Shown one piece after another: positions 43,530 through 51,874 of a stretch of 64,000 nucleotides of DNA (the stretch's first letter is position 1; each line of letters begins with the position of its first letter). The notes beneath the pieces were generated by a model. It saw only the letters and a list, made by a program, of their open reading frames with translations, was not told where the DNA came from and ran no database searches. The stretch covers positions 62,001 through 126,000 of the forward strand of contig JAWMQM010000001.1 of NCBI GenBank assembly GCA_033283175.1, written 5' to 3'. A program made the position numbers and the translations under genes. This stretch comes from Pseudomaricurvus sp033283175. GTDB lineage: Bacteria; Pseudomonadota; Gammaproteobacteria; Pseudomonadales; Cellvibrionaceae.

Positions 43530-44585
43530 TTACTTTTTCTGAAAGTCGAGCATTCGCTGCAGCGGCTTCATGGCCTTCAGGCGCAGCTCTTCATCGACGA
43601 AGATCTCCCGCCCCTCGCCATTGAGCAGAACGCTCTTGAGGTTGTCGAGGGCATTCATTGCCATCCACGGGCAGTTGGCACAGCTGCGACAGGTAGCGCC
43701 ACTACCGGCCGTGGGGGCGATAATAAACTCCTTATCGGGGCAAAGCTGCTGCATCTTGTAAAAGATGCCCTGATCGGTGGCCACGATAAAACGCTGGTTA
43801 TCCATGGTCTGCGCCGCCTTGATAAGCTGCGACGTCGAGCCGGCCACGTCTGCCAGCTCTACCACGCTCTGCGGGGATTCCGGGTGCACCAGCACCGCCG
43901 CATCCGGGTACAGTGCCTGCAGGTCAGTGACACCCTTGGCCTTGAACTCCTCGTGCACGATACAGGCGCTGTCCCACAGCAACATGTCCGCGCCGGTCTG
44001 GCGCTGCACATAGGCTCCCAAGTGCTTGTCCGGAGCCCACAGGATCTTCTCGCCGCGCGCATCCAGGTAGTCCACCACATCCAGCGCAATACTGGAGGTC
44101 ACCACCCAGTCGGCGCGCGCCTTAACGGCCGCCGAGGTGTTGGCATAGACCACGACGGTGCGATCAGAGTGCTGGTCACAGAAGGCGGAAAACTCGTCGG
44201 CCGGGCAACCCAGGTCCAGGGAGCAGGTAGCGTCCAGGGTGGGCATCAGCACCCGCTTCTGGGGCGTCAGGATCTTGGCCGTTTCGCCCATGAACTTCAC
44301 GCCGGCCACGATCAGGGTGTCAGCGTCGTGATTGTTGCCGAAACGGGCCATCTCCAGCGAGTCGGCCACACAGCCGCCGGTCTCTTCGGCCAGCGCCTGA
44401 ATAACAGGATCGGTATAGTAGTGAGCTACCAATACCGCATTCTGCTCCTGTAACAATCGCTTAATGTCACTGCAGTAGGCTTGCACCTCTGCCTCGCTCA
44501 TCACCGAGGAAGGCACGGTTGCCAGATGCTCACGCACCACTTCGCGCGCTTCATCCCGGGCTGGGACTTGTTCAATTACTGTCAT
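43530..44585 (-). CDS. nadA: Quinolinate synthase A
   Basis: NadA condenses iminoaspartate with dihydroxyacetone phosphate to quinolinate for NAD synthesis, using a 4Fe-4S cluster. The 351-aa protein has AHYYTDPVIQALAEETGG, GVKFMGETAKILTP, MPTLDATCSLDLGCPADEF and HPESPQSVVELAD. The C-terminal cysteines lie in GATCRSCANCPWMAMN. The ATG at 44585 is chosen over a GTG five codons upstream. It follows the tRNA-Lys repeat region, as nadA does in P. aeruginosa. Confidence 0.94.
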   Translation of the reverse strand: MTVIEQVPARDEAREVVREHLATVPSSVMSEAEVQAYCSDIKRLLQEQNAVLVAHYYTDPVIQALAEETGGCVADSLEMARFGNNHDADTLIVAGVKFMGETAKILTPQKRVLMPTLDATCSLDLGCPADEFSAFCDQHSDRTVVVYANTSAAVKARADWVVTSSIALDVVDYLDARGEKILWAPDKHLGAYVQRQTGADMLLWDSACIVHEEFKAKGVTDLQALYPDAAVLVHPESPQSVVELADVAGSTSQLIKAAQTMDNQRFIVATDQGIFYKMQQLCPDKEFIIAPTAGSGATCRSCANCPWMAMNALDNLKSVLLNGEGREIFVDEELRLKAMKPLQRMLDFQKK

Positions 44586-44895
44586 ACGTAAACCCGACAC
44601 TCATTGGAACCGGCAATAATACCATAATTGCCTGATTTCCGAAGACAAAACGCCTCGTTTGTTCACTCTTTGACCAGACACTGGCAAGCTTTATTCCGCA
44701 TACAGACAACGACAGGCGTCGCATTCAACGCACCCCGCCTTCTTCACCGCAGAACCGTTCAATTGGGTGTCACACGCCCAGCCAGCGGGCTGATTTGCGC
44801 ACTACTGCTGAGCACAGAAAGCCAGTGGAGACTCGCCGCCCCCAACTGGAGGCAAAAGACGCCTGCCTGTGATGCCTTTTACAGGGGGGGATTCA
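44586..44895. other. Intergenic region between nadA and the repeat array
   Basis: 310 bp with no credible gene; one open frame here has no recognisable content. It should contain the nadA promoter. No hairpin with a T tract was seen. Confidence 0.4.
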
Positions 44896-45357
44896 TACTG
44901 GATTGACTCAAATAACCTGGGGGCTATTTTCGCCCCTGCGGGGCTGCGCCTGCGGCTTGTCTAAATTGCTGCGCAATTTTTCGAACGGTGATTCGCCCCA
45001 GGTGAACCCACCATATAAACGCAAAAAGGCCACCCATGGAGAGGGGCCTGTTGATGCCGGTGGCGCGTCGTACTGGATTGACTCAAATAGCCTTAGGGCT
45101 ATTTTCGCCCCTGCGGGGCTGCGCCTGCGGCTTGTCTAAATTGCTGCACAATTTTTCGAACGGTGATTCGCCCCAGGTGAGCCCACCATATAAACGCAAA
45201 AAGGCCACCCGATGGAGAGGGGCCTGTTGATGCCGGTGGCGCGTCGTACTGGATTGACTCAAATAGCCTTAGGGCTATTTTCGCCCCTGCGGGGCTGCGC
45301 CTGCGGCTTGTCTAAATTACTGCACAATTTTTCGAACGGTGATTCGCCCCAGGTGAA

Positions 45358-45418
45358 CCCACCATATAAACGCAAAAAGGCCACCCGATGGGTGGCCTTT
45401 TTGCGTTTATATGGTGGG
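45358..45418. repeat. Perfect 29-bp inverted repeat at the tRNA-Lys 3' end
   Basis: Arms 45358-45386 and 45390-45418 are exact reverse complements around a 3-nt loop. The right arm includes the encoded CCA and the acceptor end of the tRNA gene. The left arm is also present in repeat units 1 and 2 (45007-45035 and 45182-45210), but without its partner. Confidence 0.92.
45374..45397 (-). terminator. Intrinsic terminator after the tRNA-Lys genes
   Basis: On the minus strand GGCCACCC-ATC-GGGTGGCC followed by TTTTT, 14 nt past the tRNA CCA end. It forms the core of the 29-bp inverted repeat. The plus strand also has a T run, so it could work both ways. Confidence 0.82.
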
Positions 45419-45487
45419 TCGTACTGGATTCGAACCAGTGACCAATTGGTTAAAAGCCAACTGCTCTACCAACTGAGCTAACGACCC
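45412..45487 (-). tRNA. tRNA-Lys (anticodon UUU), copy 2
   Basis: 76 nt including an encoded CCA. GGGTCGTTAGCTCAG begins the acceptor and D arm, the anticodon loop is CTTTTAA (anticodon TTT) and GGTTCGAATCC is the T arm. It lies 43 bp downstream of copy 1, from which it differs at one D-loop base. Its 3' end is the sequence copied in the adjoining tandem repeats. Confidence 0.97.
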
Positions 45488-45530
45488 GGTAGAGATTTGT
45501 GCCCCCGGCCTGGACCGGACTGCTGAAATA

Positions 45531-45606
45531 TGGTGGGTCGTACTGGATTCGAACCAGTGACCAATTGGTTAAAAGCCAACTGCTCTACCGACTGAGCTAA
45601 CGACCC
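45531..45606 (-). tRNA. tRNA-Lys (anticodon UUU), copy 1
   Basis: 76 nt with encoded CCA, anticodon loop CTTTTAA and T arm GGTTCGAATCC. It is the promoter-proximal copy of the pair, with a stringent-type promoter candidate just upstream. Confidence 0.97.
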
Positions 45607-45619
45607 AAAGGAGGCGCAT

Positions 45620-45647
45620 ATAGTAATGATTTCGCTTTAAAAGACAA
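45620..45647 (-). promoter_or_regulatory. Candidate tRNA-Lys promoter with GC-rich discriminator
   Basis: Minus strand: TTGTCT (45642-45647), a 16-bp spacer and TACTAT (45620-45625), then the GC-rich stretch GCGCC before the tRNA. A GC-rich discriminator is typical of stringently controlled stable-RNA promoters. Confidence 0.6.
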
Positions 45648-45698
45648 GCGATTTTTTCGTGAATTTCCGGCTTTTTATTGGTAATAAACAAGCACTTA

Positions 45699-46373
45699 TC
45701 ATTGGTAACGGGTCGGGTCCGGCAAATTGGCGTCGACAAAGCCCTGACGTCGCAATCTACAGCTGTCGCAACGGCCACACGCCTTTCCATCCCCGTCCGC
45801 CTGATAACAGGAGACGGTTGCACTGTAGTCCACGCCCAGCTCCGTGCCCTTGCGCACGATATCCGCTTTGGTGAGCTGGATCAGCGGCGCGTGGACGCTC
45901 AAATGCTGCCCCTCTACTCCGGCACGGGTGGCAAGGTTGGCCAGGGTTTCAAAAGCCTCAATATACGCAGGACGGCAATCCGGATAACCGGAATAGTCCA
46001 CCGCATTGACGCCAACGAATATGTCACTGGCATCCAGTACCTCAGCCCAACCCAGGGCTATGGAGAGAAACACGGTGTTACGGGCCGGCACATAGGTAAT
46101 GGGGATACCTTCGGTGGCCTCTTCCGGCACGGCGATACTCATATCGGTCAGTGCTGACCCGCCGATGGTACCGAGATCGAGCTGTACCACCTTGTGCTCA
46201 GCGGCTCCCATCAAGCGGGAGGTACGCTCCGCCGTTTGCAGCTCAATGCGATGGCGCTGACCATAGTCAAAGCTGAGGGTGTAACACTCAAACCCCTGCT
46301 GTTGCGCCATTGCCAGTACCGTGGTGGAGTCCAGCCCACCGGAAAACAGCACTACGGCCTTGGGTTTGCTCAT
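45699..46373 (-). CDS. queC: 7-cyano-7-deazaguanine synthase
   Basis: QueC converts 7-carboxy-7-deazaguanine to preQ0 with ATP and ammonia on the way to queuosine. The 224-aa protein has the PP-loop LFSGGLDSTTVLAMA (about residues 9-23), SFDYGQRHRIEL, and VNAVDYSGYPDCRP. The zinc-binding cysteines lie in CYQADGDGKACGRCDSCRLR. It follows queE, which makes its substrate, by 35 bp. Confidence 0.95.
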   Translation of the reverse strand: MSKPKAVVLFSGGLDSTTVLAMAQQQGFECYTLSFDYGQRHRIELQTAERTSRLMGAAEHKVVQLDLGTIGGSALTDMSIAVPEEATEGIPITYVPARNTVFLSIALGWAEVLDASDIFVGVNAVDYSGYPDCRPAYIEAFETLANLATRAGVEGQHLSVHAPLIQLTKADIVRKGTELGVDYSATVSCYQADGDGKACGRCDSCRLRRQGFVDANLPDPTRYQ

Positions 46374-46408
46374 AAATCTACCTCGTTGGTCGTCAGCAGG
46401 AGATCGGC

Positions 46409-47059
46409 TCAGTGGCCCGGGGCGTCATTCCACAGCAGCTTGTGCAGCTGCAGCTGGAAACGAACGGTGAGCCGGTCCGCCAGAATCCACTCCGCCAGAG
46501 CCTTGGGATCCACCTGTCCATAGCTGGGTGAAAACAGGACTTCACCTGCGCGCTCACACAGCTGCCACTGATCCAGCTGCAGCCTCGCCCACTCATAATC
46601 TTCGCGACTGCAGATCACAAATTTGACCTGGTCAGCAGGCGTCAGCAGGGCAATATTGTCATAGAGGTTGCGCGCCACCTCACCGGAACCCGGAGTCTTG
46701 AGGTCAACCACACGACTGACCCGCTCATCCACCGCCGCAATACTGAGTGCCCCACTGGTCTCCAGAGACACCTGCAAGCCCAGATCGCAAAGGCGCTCCA
46801 GCAGTGGCAGGCAGCCAGGCTGTGCCAGTGGCTCACCGCCGGTCACACAGACATGGGCAGCACCAAGAGTGGTGACCTGCTCAATAATGTCGTCCAACTC
46901 CAGCTTTTCACCACCAAAAAAGGCGTATTCGGAATCGCAGTAGTGGCAGCGGAGCGGGCATCCCGTTAGGCGAACGAAGACCGTCGGCAGACCAACAGTG
47001 CGAGCCTCTCCCTGTAAAGAGAGAAAGATTTCAGTGATACGTAGGGTCTGGGCAGACAT
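46409..47059 (-). CDS. queE: 7-carboxy-7-deazaguanine synthase
   Basis: A radical SAM enzyme that contracts carboxy-tetrahydropterin to 7-carboxy-7-deazaguanine. The 216-aa protein shows the CX3CX2C cluster motif in GCPLRCHYCDSEYAF (about residues 33-47), ETSGALSI and FVICSREDYEW. A GTTAGAAT octamer lies 33-40 bp upstream and may be a promoter -10. It pairs with queC downstream; queD and queF are not in this window. Confidence 0.93.
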   Translation of the reverse strand: MSAQTLRITEIFLSLQGEARTVGLPTVFVRLTGCPLRCHYCDSEYAFFGGEKLELDDIIEQVTTLGAAHVCVTGGEPLAQPGCLPLLERLCDLGLQVSLETSGALSIAAVDERVSRVVDLKTPGSGEVARNLYDNIALLTPADQVKFVICSREDYEWARLQLDQWQLCERAGEVLFSPSYGQVDPKALAEWILADRLTVRFQLQLHKLLWNDAPGH

Positions 47060-47160
47060 TGGGGAATCCGGGCCGCGTCAAAAGGGGCGAGATTCTAACC
47101 AAAATGAACAGATTTGGCGAACCCCGGCCAGACCTGTCTGCCGGGAGCCGGGCTGTCAAC

Positions 47161-47946
47161 TCAGCGCAGATTGTTGTCCAGGTAGCTTCGGGCCAGGCGC
47201 GCAGCGTTGGAATCCCCCGCTGCTGCTTTCTGCAGCAGTTCCCGTGCCTTTTTGCTATCACCCAATCGGTGATAAACCGTCCCCAGCTTATAGGTAGCAT
47301 CGGGAACCTTGGCGTGGGTCGGGTGCTCATCCAGCATACGGGTAAACCACTGGCGGGCCTGCTCGTAATCCTCCTGCAGCAGCGCTATCTCACCCAGCCA
47401 GTATTGGCTGTTGGCGGCATAGCGTCCCTGGGGGAAATCGCGCAAGTACTGATTGAACGAGGTTACCGCAGCGTCGTAGTCCTTTTTCTGCAGGACCAGA
47501 TCAATGGCTGTGCGATAACGCTGAATTTCATCGGGAGCCTGGGCTGTGGTGTGGCTCGCCGGGATCGCGCGCTCACCATCGCCACCTCTCACCGCTGGCA
47601 CGCTCGCACCACCACCGGACAATTCAGAGAGCCGCTTGTCGAGATTGACGTAATCATCCAGGCGCTGCTGTTTCAGCCGCTGAATTTCATGAGCCTGCTC
47701 TTCAACCATCCCCCTCAATTCCAGCACTTCCTGCTGCAGGGTCTGTATCTGATAGAAAAGGTCGGCTGGCGCCACGCCAATGGAGGGCGCAGGCGGAGGA
47801 GAAGTCGGCGTTGACCGGGCAGCACCGGCCTGGGGACCCAGGAGTCGGTTAGTGGATTCCACCACTTCCACCTGAGCGCAGGCCGGAGCAATCACCAGAA
47901 CGCAAGCCGCAGCCATAACGGCTGCGGCGTGTTTCAAATAATCCAT
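47161..47946 (-). CDS. cpoB: Cell division coordinator CpoB (YbgF)
   Basis: CpoB links Tol-Pal constriction to peptidoglycan synthesis at the septum. The 261-aa protein has a signal peptide (MAAACVLVIAPACAQVEV) and a trimerising coiled coil (LFYQIQTLQQEVLELRGMV, ~63-110). C-terminal TPRs follow (AIDLVLQKKDYDAAVTSFNQ, AANSQYWLGEIALLQEDYEQ split in repeats). It is the last gene of the tol-pal cluster, 8 bp after pal. Confidence 0.93.
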   Translation of the reverse strand: MDYLKHAAAVMAAACVLVIAPACAQVEVVESTNRLLGPQAGAARSTPTSPPPAPSIGVAPADLFYQIQTLQQEVLELRGMVEEQAHEIQRLKQQRLDDYVNLDKRLSELSGGGASVPAVRGGDGERAIPASHTTAQAPDEIQRYRTAIDLVLQKKDYDAAVTSFNQYLRDFPQGRYAANSQYWLGEIALLQEDYEQARQWFTRMLDEHPTHAKVPDATYKLGTVYHRLGDSKKARELLQKAAAGDSNAARLARSYLDNNLR

Positions 47947-47954
47947 GGAGCAGA

Positions 47955-48452
47955 TTATTTCATCTCTACGCGACGGTTCATCTCGTAAGCCGCTTCGGTA
48001 GCGCCCACAACTGCTGGGTACTCTTCACCGTAGCTGACGGTTTCGATCATGGAAGCGTCTACACCTTGCAGAACCAGGTAATCGCGAACCGCTTTGGCAC
48101 GACGCTCACCCAGAGCCATGTTGTACTCGCGGGTGCCGCGCTCATCAGCGTGACCTTCCAGACGAACTGCCTTTGGAGCAGCTTTCAGGTTTTCAGCGTG
48201 AGCAGTCAGAGCTGCACGGGCTTCCGGCTTCAGCATGGACTTGTCGAAGTCAAAGTAGAAAACGGTATCCAGTGCTTCTACTGCTTCGTCTGCCATGGTG
48301 TCAGTCGTGTCTACAGCAGAGCTGTCCGCAGCGGAGCTTACCGCGCTGTCAGCATCAGCTGAATCAGTAGTTGTTGAAGTACTGGAACAACCTACCAGTG
48401 CCGCCATGATAACTGCCAGAGTAAGGCTTTGTTTGAGTGCAGAAGAGAGCAT
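47955..48452 (-). CDS. pal: Peptidoglycan-associated lipoprotein Pal
   Basis: An outer-membrane lipoprotein that binds peptidoglycan and TolB. The 165-aa protein has the lipobox ALVGC (Cys about 22), a Ser/Asp/Thr-rich linker (~24-60) and an OmpA domain with FYFDFDKSMLKPEA, LEGHADERGTREYNMALGE and AYEMNRRVEM. The SD AGGAG lies 6 nt before the ATG. The linker is unusually rich in acidic and Ser residues. Confidence 0.95.
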   Translation of the reverse strand: MLSSALKQSLTLAVIMAALVGCSSTSTTTDSADADSAVSSAADSSAVDTTDTMADEAVEALDTVFYFDFDKSMLKPEARAALTAHAENLKAAPKAVRLEGHADERGTREYNMALGERRAKAVRDYLVLQGVDASMIETVSYGEEYPAVVGATEAAYEMNRRVEMK

Positions 48453-48512
48453 TGTTGACTCCTAAGTTGATGTGAACTTGCTTGTGTTACCTTTAATGAC
48501 CCTGCCGGTTCC

Positions 48513-49808
48513 CTACCTTTTAGTGAAGTAAGGGGACCAGGCCGGCTCACGGACATCTCCCTGTTTCGACGGCAACCGGAATTTAACTCCCGCATCCAAC
48601 GACACTGCAGCGAGAATTCCTTTGCTGCGATCCTTGGTAGCGTAGAGCAACATGGCTCCGTTGGGCGCGATACTGGGCGATTCATCCAGATCCGTCTGGG
48701 TCAGTACGCGAATCATACCTGACTCCAGATCCTGTGTTGCGATGTGGAACACACCGTTGTAACGATGCACCATCACCAGCGATTTACCGTCCGGAGTAAA
48801 GCGTGCCCTTGCGTTGTAATCGCCGTCAAAGGTTAGACGCTCCACACGACCGCTGGCAAGCGTTACTTGGTAAATTTGTGGCTTTCCGCCGCGATCTGAG
48901 GTGAAAATGAGGCTTTTTCCGTCATTTGACCACGCCGGCTCTGTATCAATGGCAAAGTGATTAGTGTGGCGCGTAAATACTCTTGTCGCCAAATCCAAAG
49001 TGTAGATCTCGGGGTTGCCATCTTTCGACAACACCATCGCCACCTTGCGACCGTCCGGGGAAAATACCGGCGCGCCGTTCAGGCCACGGAAGTTGGTCAG
49101 CTGCTGTCGCTCGCCGGTGGCCAACACCTGGCGGAAAATGGCCGGCCGGGTGGTTTCAAAGGAGACGTACACCACCTGCTTGCCGTCCGGAGACCAGCTG
49201 GGCGACACAATCGGCTGATTGGATTTCAGCAACTCTTTTTCCCGCGCGCCATCCACATCGGCCAACATCAAACGATAACGCTTGTTACCAAACGCCTCGA
49301 CGTAAAGCATTTTGGTGGAGAAGGCGCCGCGAATACCGGTGATCGCCTCGTACACCGCATCCGCCATGGCGTGCGCCAGGTCCCTGAGCCCCTGCGGGCC
49401 CGCCTGCACATTGCGCTGCAACACCTTGCGCTGCGACAGCACGTCATAGAGCTCGAAGTCGAGAGAGTAGCCACCACCGGGAACCGGATTGAGCCGGCTC
49501 AGCACCACGTAGTCAGAACCCAATACCCGCCAGTCACGGTAGAACACCTGGTCGCCAAAACGCGGCCACTGCAGCATGTCTTCACGGGCGATGGGGCGGA
49601 ACTGGCCAGAACGACGCAGGTCTGCTGACGCGATAGCGGCAACGTCTTCCGTCAGGGCACCGCCGGTCCAGCCGGTGGGTACCACGGCAATGGCAGTGGG
49701 GTTATCCACACCCTGGGTGATCTCAATGGTGAGCTCAGCCTGAGCCTGTGCGGCAACAGCCATCAAGGCCACTACCAGCCACTGTCCCAATGCCCGATAC
49801 AACATCAT
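48513..49808 (-). CDS. tolB: Tol-Pal system protein TolB
   Basis: A periplasmic protein that contacts Pal, TolA and OmpA during envelope constriction. The 431-aa precursor has a signal peptide (LVVALMAVAAQAQA) and an N-terminal D1 domain. A six-bladed beta-propeller follows, with repeated SPDGKxxxY/xWSxDGK segments such as VSPSWSPDGKQVVYVS, PVFSPDGRKVAMVLS and TEPAWSNDGKSLIFTS. A second ATG directly follows the first. Confidence 0.95.
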   Translation of the reverse strand: MMLYRALGQWLVVALMAVAAQAQAELTIEITQGVDNPTAIAVVPTGWTGGALTEDVAAIASADLRRSGQFRPIAREDMLQWPRFGDQVFYRDWRVLGSDYVVLSRLNPVPGGGYSLDFELYDVLSQRKVLQRNVQAGPQGLRDLAHAMADAVYEAITGIRGAFSTKMLYVEAFGNKRYRLMLADVDGAREKELLKSNQPIVSPSWSPDGKQVVYVSFETTRPAIFRQVLATGERQQLTNFRGLNGAPVFSPDGRKVAMVLSKDGNPEIYTLDLATRVFTRHTNHFAIDTEPAWSNDGKSLIFTSDRGGKPQIYQVTLASGRVERLTFDGDYNARARFTPDGKSLVMVHRYNGVFHIATQDLESGMIRVLTQTDLDESPSIAPNGAMLLYATKDRSKGILAAVSLDAGVKFRLPSKQGDVREPAWSPYFTKR

Positions 49809-49828
49809 TCGCTTCCTCGCTGTCTGCG

Positions 49829-50629
49829 TTACAGCCGCAGATCCTGTGGGTCAAACACCAGCGTCAGCTGGCGAAAGTACTGATCAAAAATATAGGTAGG
49901 GACGTCCTGCAATCCACGGAAACGCCCTACCCGTTTCACCGCCAGCTCGGCGGAGCGATCAAAGGCGTCATTGCCGCTGCTGCGCACCACGGTCACGTTA
50001 ACCACCTCACCGGTGGGCACCAACTGCAGGCGCAGCTCACACTTCATACCCCGGCGGGCGGAAGGCGGGCGACTCCAGTTCTGCTCAATCTGTTGTGCGA
50101 TCAGCGCCACATAACTCTGGGCGGTGGCCTCGGCCTGCTGCGCCTGTATCAACTCTTCTTCATCAGCCAGCGCCTGCGCCATAGCCGCCTCGCGCTGCAG
50201 CTGCTGCTCGCGAGCCAGTCGCTCCCGTTCCTGCCGTTCACGCTCCTGGCGATCCTTCTCGGCCTGCAGCTTCTTCTTTTCTGCATCCTTACGCTTCTTC
50301 TCTTCTGCCAGCTTACGCAGCCGCTCGCGCTCGGCCTTCTCTTTTGCCAGCCGCTTTTTCTCCGCCGCGGCCTTTTGCAGCCGTTCCTGTTCGCGGCGCT
50401 TGGCCGCCACATCCACAACCTTATTGGGCTTGGGTTGCGCCTGTGGCTTTTTCGATTTTGGGTCTATGGTAACCAGCGTCGCTTCCACATAGCGCGGCTT
50501 GACCTGCGACCGTGGCGGTTCAGCCGCTTCCCAACCCCAGGCCACGAACACCACCAACAACAGGTGCGCCATCACACTGACAACAATCGGCAGCCGATAG
50601 CTTCCCAGGCCGATCCAGAAATCCCGCAC
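49829..50629 (-). CDS. tolA: Tol-Pal system protein TolA
   Basis: An inner-membrane protein that spans the periplasm to TolB and Pal. The 266-aa protein has an N-terminal membrane helix (LPIVVSVMAHLLLVVFVAWG) and a long Lys/Glu/Arg-rich coiled coil (~55-150). The C-terminal domain has IEQNWSRPPSARRGMKCEL and a late FDRSAELAVKRVG. The GTG at 50629, 10 nt after a GGAG inside the tolR stop region, is preferred; the frame continues upstream inside tolR. Confidence 0.92.
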   Translation of the reverse strand: MRDFWIGLGSYRLPIVVSVMAHLLLVVFVAWGWEAAEPPRSQVKPRYVEATLVTIDPKSKKPQAQPKPNKVVDVAAKRREQERLQKAAAEKKRLAKEKAERERLRKLAEEKKRKDAEKKKLQAEKDRQERERQERERLAREQQLQREAAMAQALADEEELIQAQQAEATAQSYVALIAQQIEQNWSRPPSARRGMKCELRLQLVPTGEVVNVTVVRSSGNDAFDRSAELAVKRVGRFRGLQDVPTYIFDQYFRQLTLVFDPQDLRL

Positions 50630-50633
50630 CGGT

Positions 50634-51059
50634 CTACAACTCCGGAGGCTCGGTGACCAGGCCCACTGACGGAGCACCTGCGCTCTGCAACGCGGTCATC
50701 ATCGCCACCACCTGCCCATAGGGCACGGAAGTATCACCCCATACCAGAACCTTGGTGGCCGGCTTGTTGCGCAGAATTTTTGCTACCATGTCCTGAATCT
50801 GGGCCATCGGTCTGGCCTGCTTCTGTTCCTGCCCCACATTGATGTAATAGGCACCCTTGGCATCCACCGAAATAATCAGCGGTTCATCCTGCTGATCATC
50901 CAGTGGCGCCGACGGTGCCTCGGGCAATTCCACCTGCACCCCCTGCATCAACAGCGGTGCCGTCACCATAAACACCACCAGCAGCACCAGCATCACATCG
51001 ATGTAGGGTACAACGTTGATTTCCGCCAGGGGCTTTTTCTTGATCTTGGGCCGGTACAT
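50634..51059 (-). CDS. tolR: Tol-Pal system protein TolR
   Basis: An ExbD-family partner of TolQ using the proton motive force. The 141-aa protein has one membrane helix with the essential Asp in NVVPYIDVMLVLLVVFMVTAP (given here across its 21 residues as NVVPYIDVM then LVLLVVFMVTAP). A periplasmic domain follows. It starts 12 bp after tolQ and is followed almost immediately by tolA. Confidence 0.94.
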   Translation of the reverse strand: MYRPKIKKKPLAEINVVPYIDVMLVLLVVFMVTAPLLMQGVQVELPEAPSAPLDDQQDEPLIISVDAKGAYYINVGQEQKQARPMAQIQDMVAKILRNKPATKVLVWGDTSVPYGQVVAMMTALQSAGAPSVGLVTEPPEL

Positions 51060-51071
51060 AGCGAGCCTTTA

Positions 51072-51764
51072 TCAACCTTTGTGGTGCAGCTGGCGATGCA
51101 GGTAGGCCGTAAACTCTTCGGCAAAGGTGGTGTAGTGGTTCACCAGCCTTTCGGATACGGACGAGAAGCGGTTGTAAGCCAACACCGCCGGAATGGCTGC
51201 AAACAGACCCATAGCCGTCGCCACCAGCGCTTCTGAAATACCGGGAGCAACCGTTGCCAGGGTGGCCTGATGCACGTTGGCCAGACCGCGGAATGAGTTC
51301 ATGATCCCCCACACAGTGCCGAACAAGCCGACATAGGGGCTCACGGATGCCACCGTCGCCAGGAACGAGAGATGCGCATCGAGCTTCTCTTCTTCCCTTG
51401 CCAGGGCCACCCGCATGGCACGCTGGGTGCCTTCCATTACGGTATCGGGATCCAGACTCTGCTGACGCAGGCGACTGAACTCTTTAAAGCCTGCACGAAA
51501 GACATGCTCTGCCCCTTCCACAACACCCGCCTGGGCACTGGCATTACCATCGCGGTAACGCTGGCTCAGCTCGGTGCCGGAGGACCAGAACTCGCTGTCA
51601 AAACGGGCAAACAGACGCTTGGCACGGCCCTGGTATCGACCATGCTTAACGATCATGACCCAGGAAACCACCGAGGCCATAAACAGGCACAGCATTACCA
51701 GTTGCACCAGAAGACTGGCGTTGGCAATCAGGCTGAATATGGATAAGGATTGTGACTCGGCCAT
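51072..51764 (-). CDS. tolQ: Tol-Pal system protein TolQ
   Basis: An ExbB-family proton channel subunit. The 230-aa protein has three membrane segments (LVQLVMLCLFMASVVSW near the start; LSFLATVASVSPYVGLFGTV and EALVATAMGLFAAIPAVLAY later) with the typical SPYVGLFGTVWGIM motif. The ATG at 51764 follows AAGGAAT; the frame extends 73 codons upstream without meaningful content. It is the first gene of the tolQRAB-pal-cpoB cluster, 110 bp after ybgC. Confidence 0.94.
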   Translation of the reverse strand: MAESQSLSIFSLIANASLLVQLVMLCLFMASVVSWVMIVKHGRYQGRAKRLFARFDSEFWSSGTELSQRYRDGNASAQAGVVEGAEHVFRAGFKEFSRLRQQSLDPDTVMEGTQRAMRVALAREEEKLDAHLSFLATVASVSPYVGLFGTVWGIMNSFRGLANVHQATLATVAPGISEALVATAMGLFAAIPAVLAYNRFSSVSERLVNHYTTFAEEFTAYLHRQLHHKG

Positions 51765-51874
51765 CCGGGATATTCCTTCTGCGACAATATCGTTATGCGA
51801 TTCTGTTGTTGTTAGTAAGTGCCCGTAAAGCACCTGCCTGGTGACTTTTGCTACTGTGGCTGTGCAGCCGGCTA

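Larger units (their letters stand above)
44896..45421. repeat. Three ~175-bp tandem repeats abutting tRNA-Lys
   Basis: Units at 44896-45070, 45071-45246 and 45247-45421 (periods 175, 176, 175). Each starts with a copy of the tRNA-Lys 3'-end segment (TACTGGATT, extended to GTCGTACTGGATT before units 2 and 3 and the tRNA itself). Units 1 and 2 differ at about six positions. Unit 3 matches unit 2 until its last ~35 bp, where it runs into the tRNA spacer. Each unit also holds short inverted repeats such as AAATAGCC-TTAG-GGCTATTT (units 2-3) and AAATTG...CAATTT. The repeated short frames across it are by-products of the DNA repeat. Confidence 0.93.

Noticed and set aside
44903..45481. Three overlapping plus-strand frames giving near-identical peptides with a KRKKATRW end
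   Set aside because: They are translations of the 175-bp DNA repeat and run into the antisense of the tRNA. They have no SD or independent support. E. coli tyrT has a similar disputed protein (Tpr), so they are noted only.
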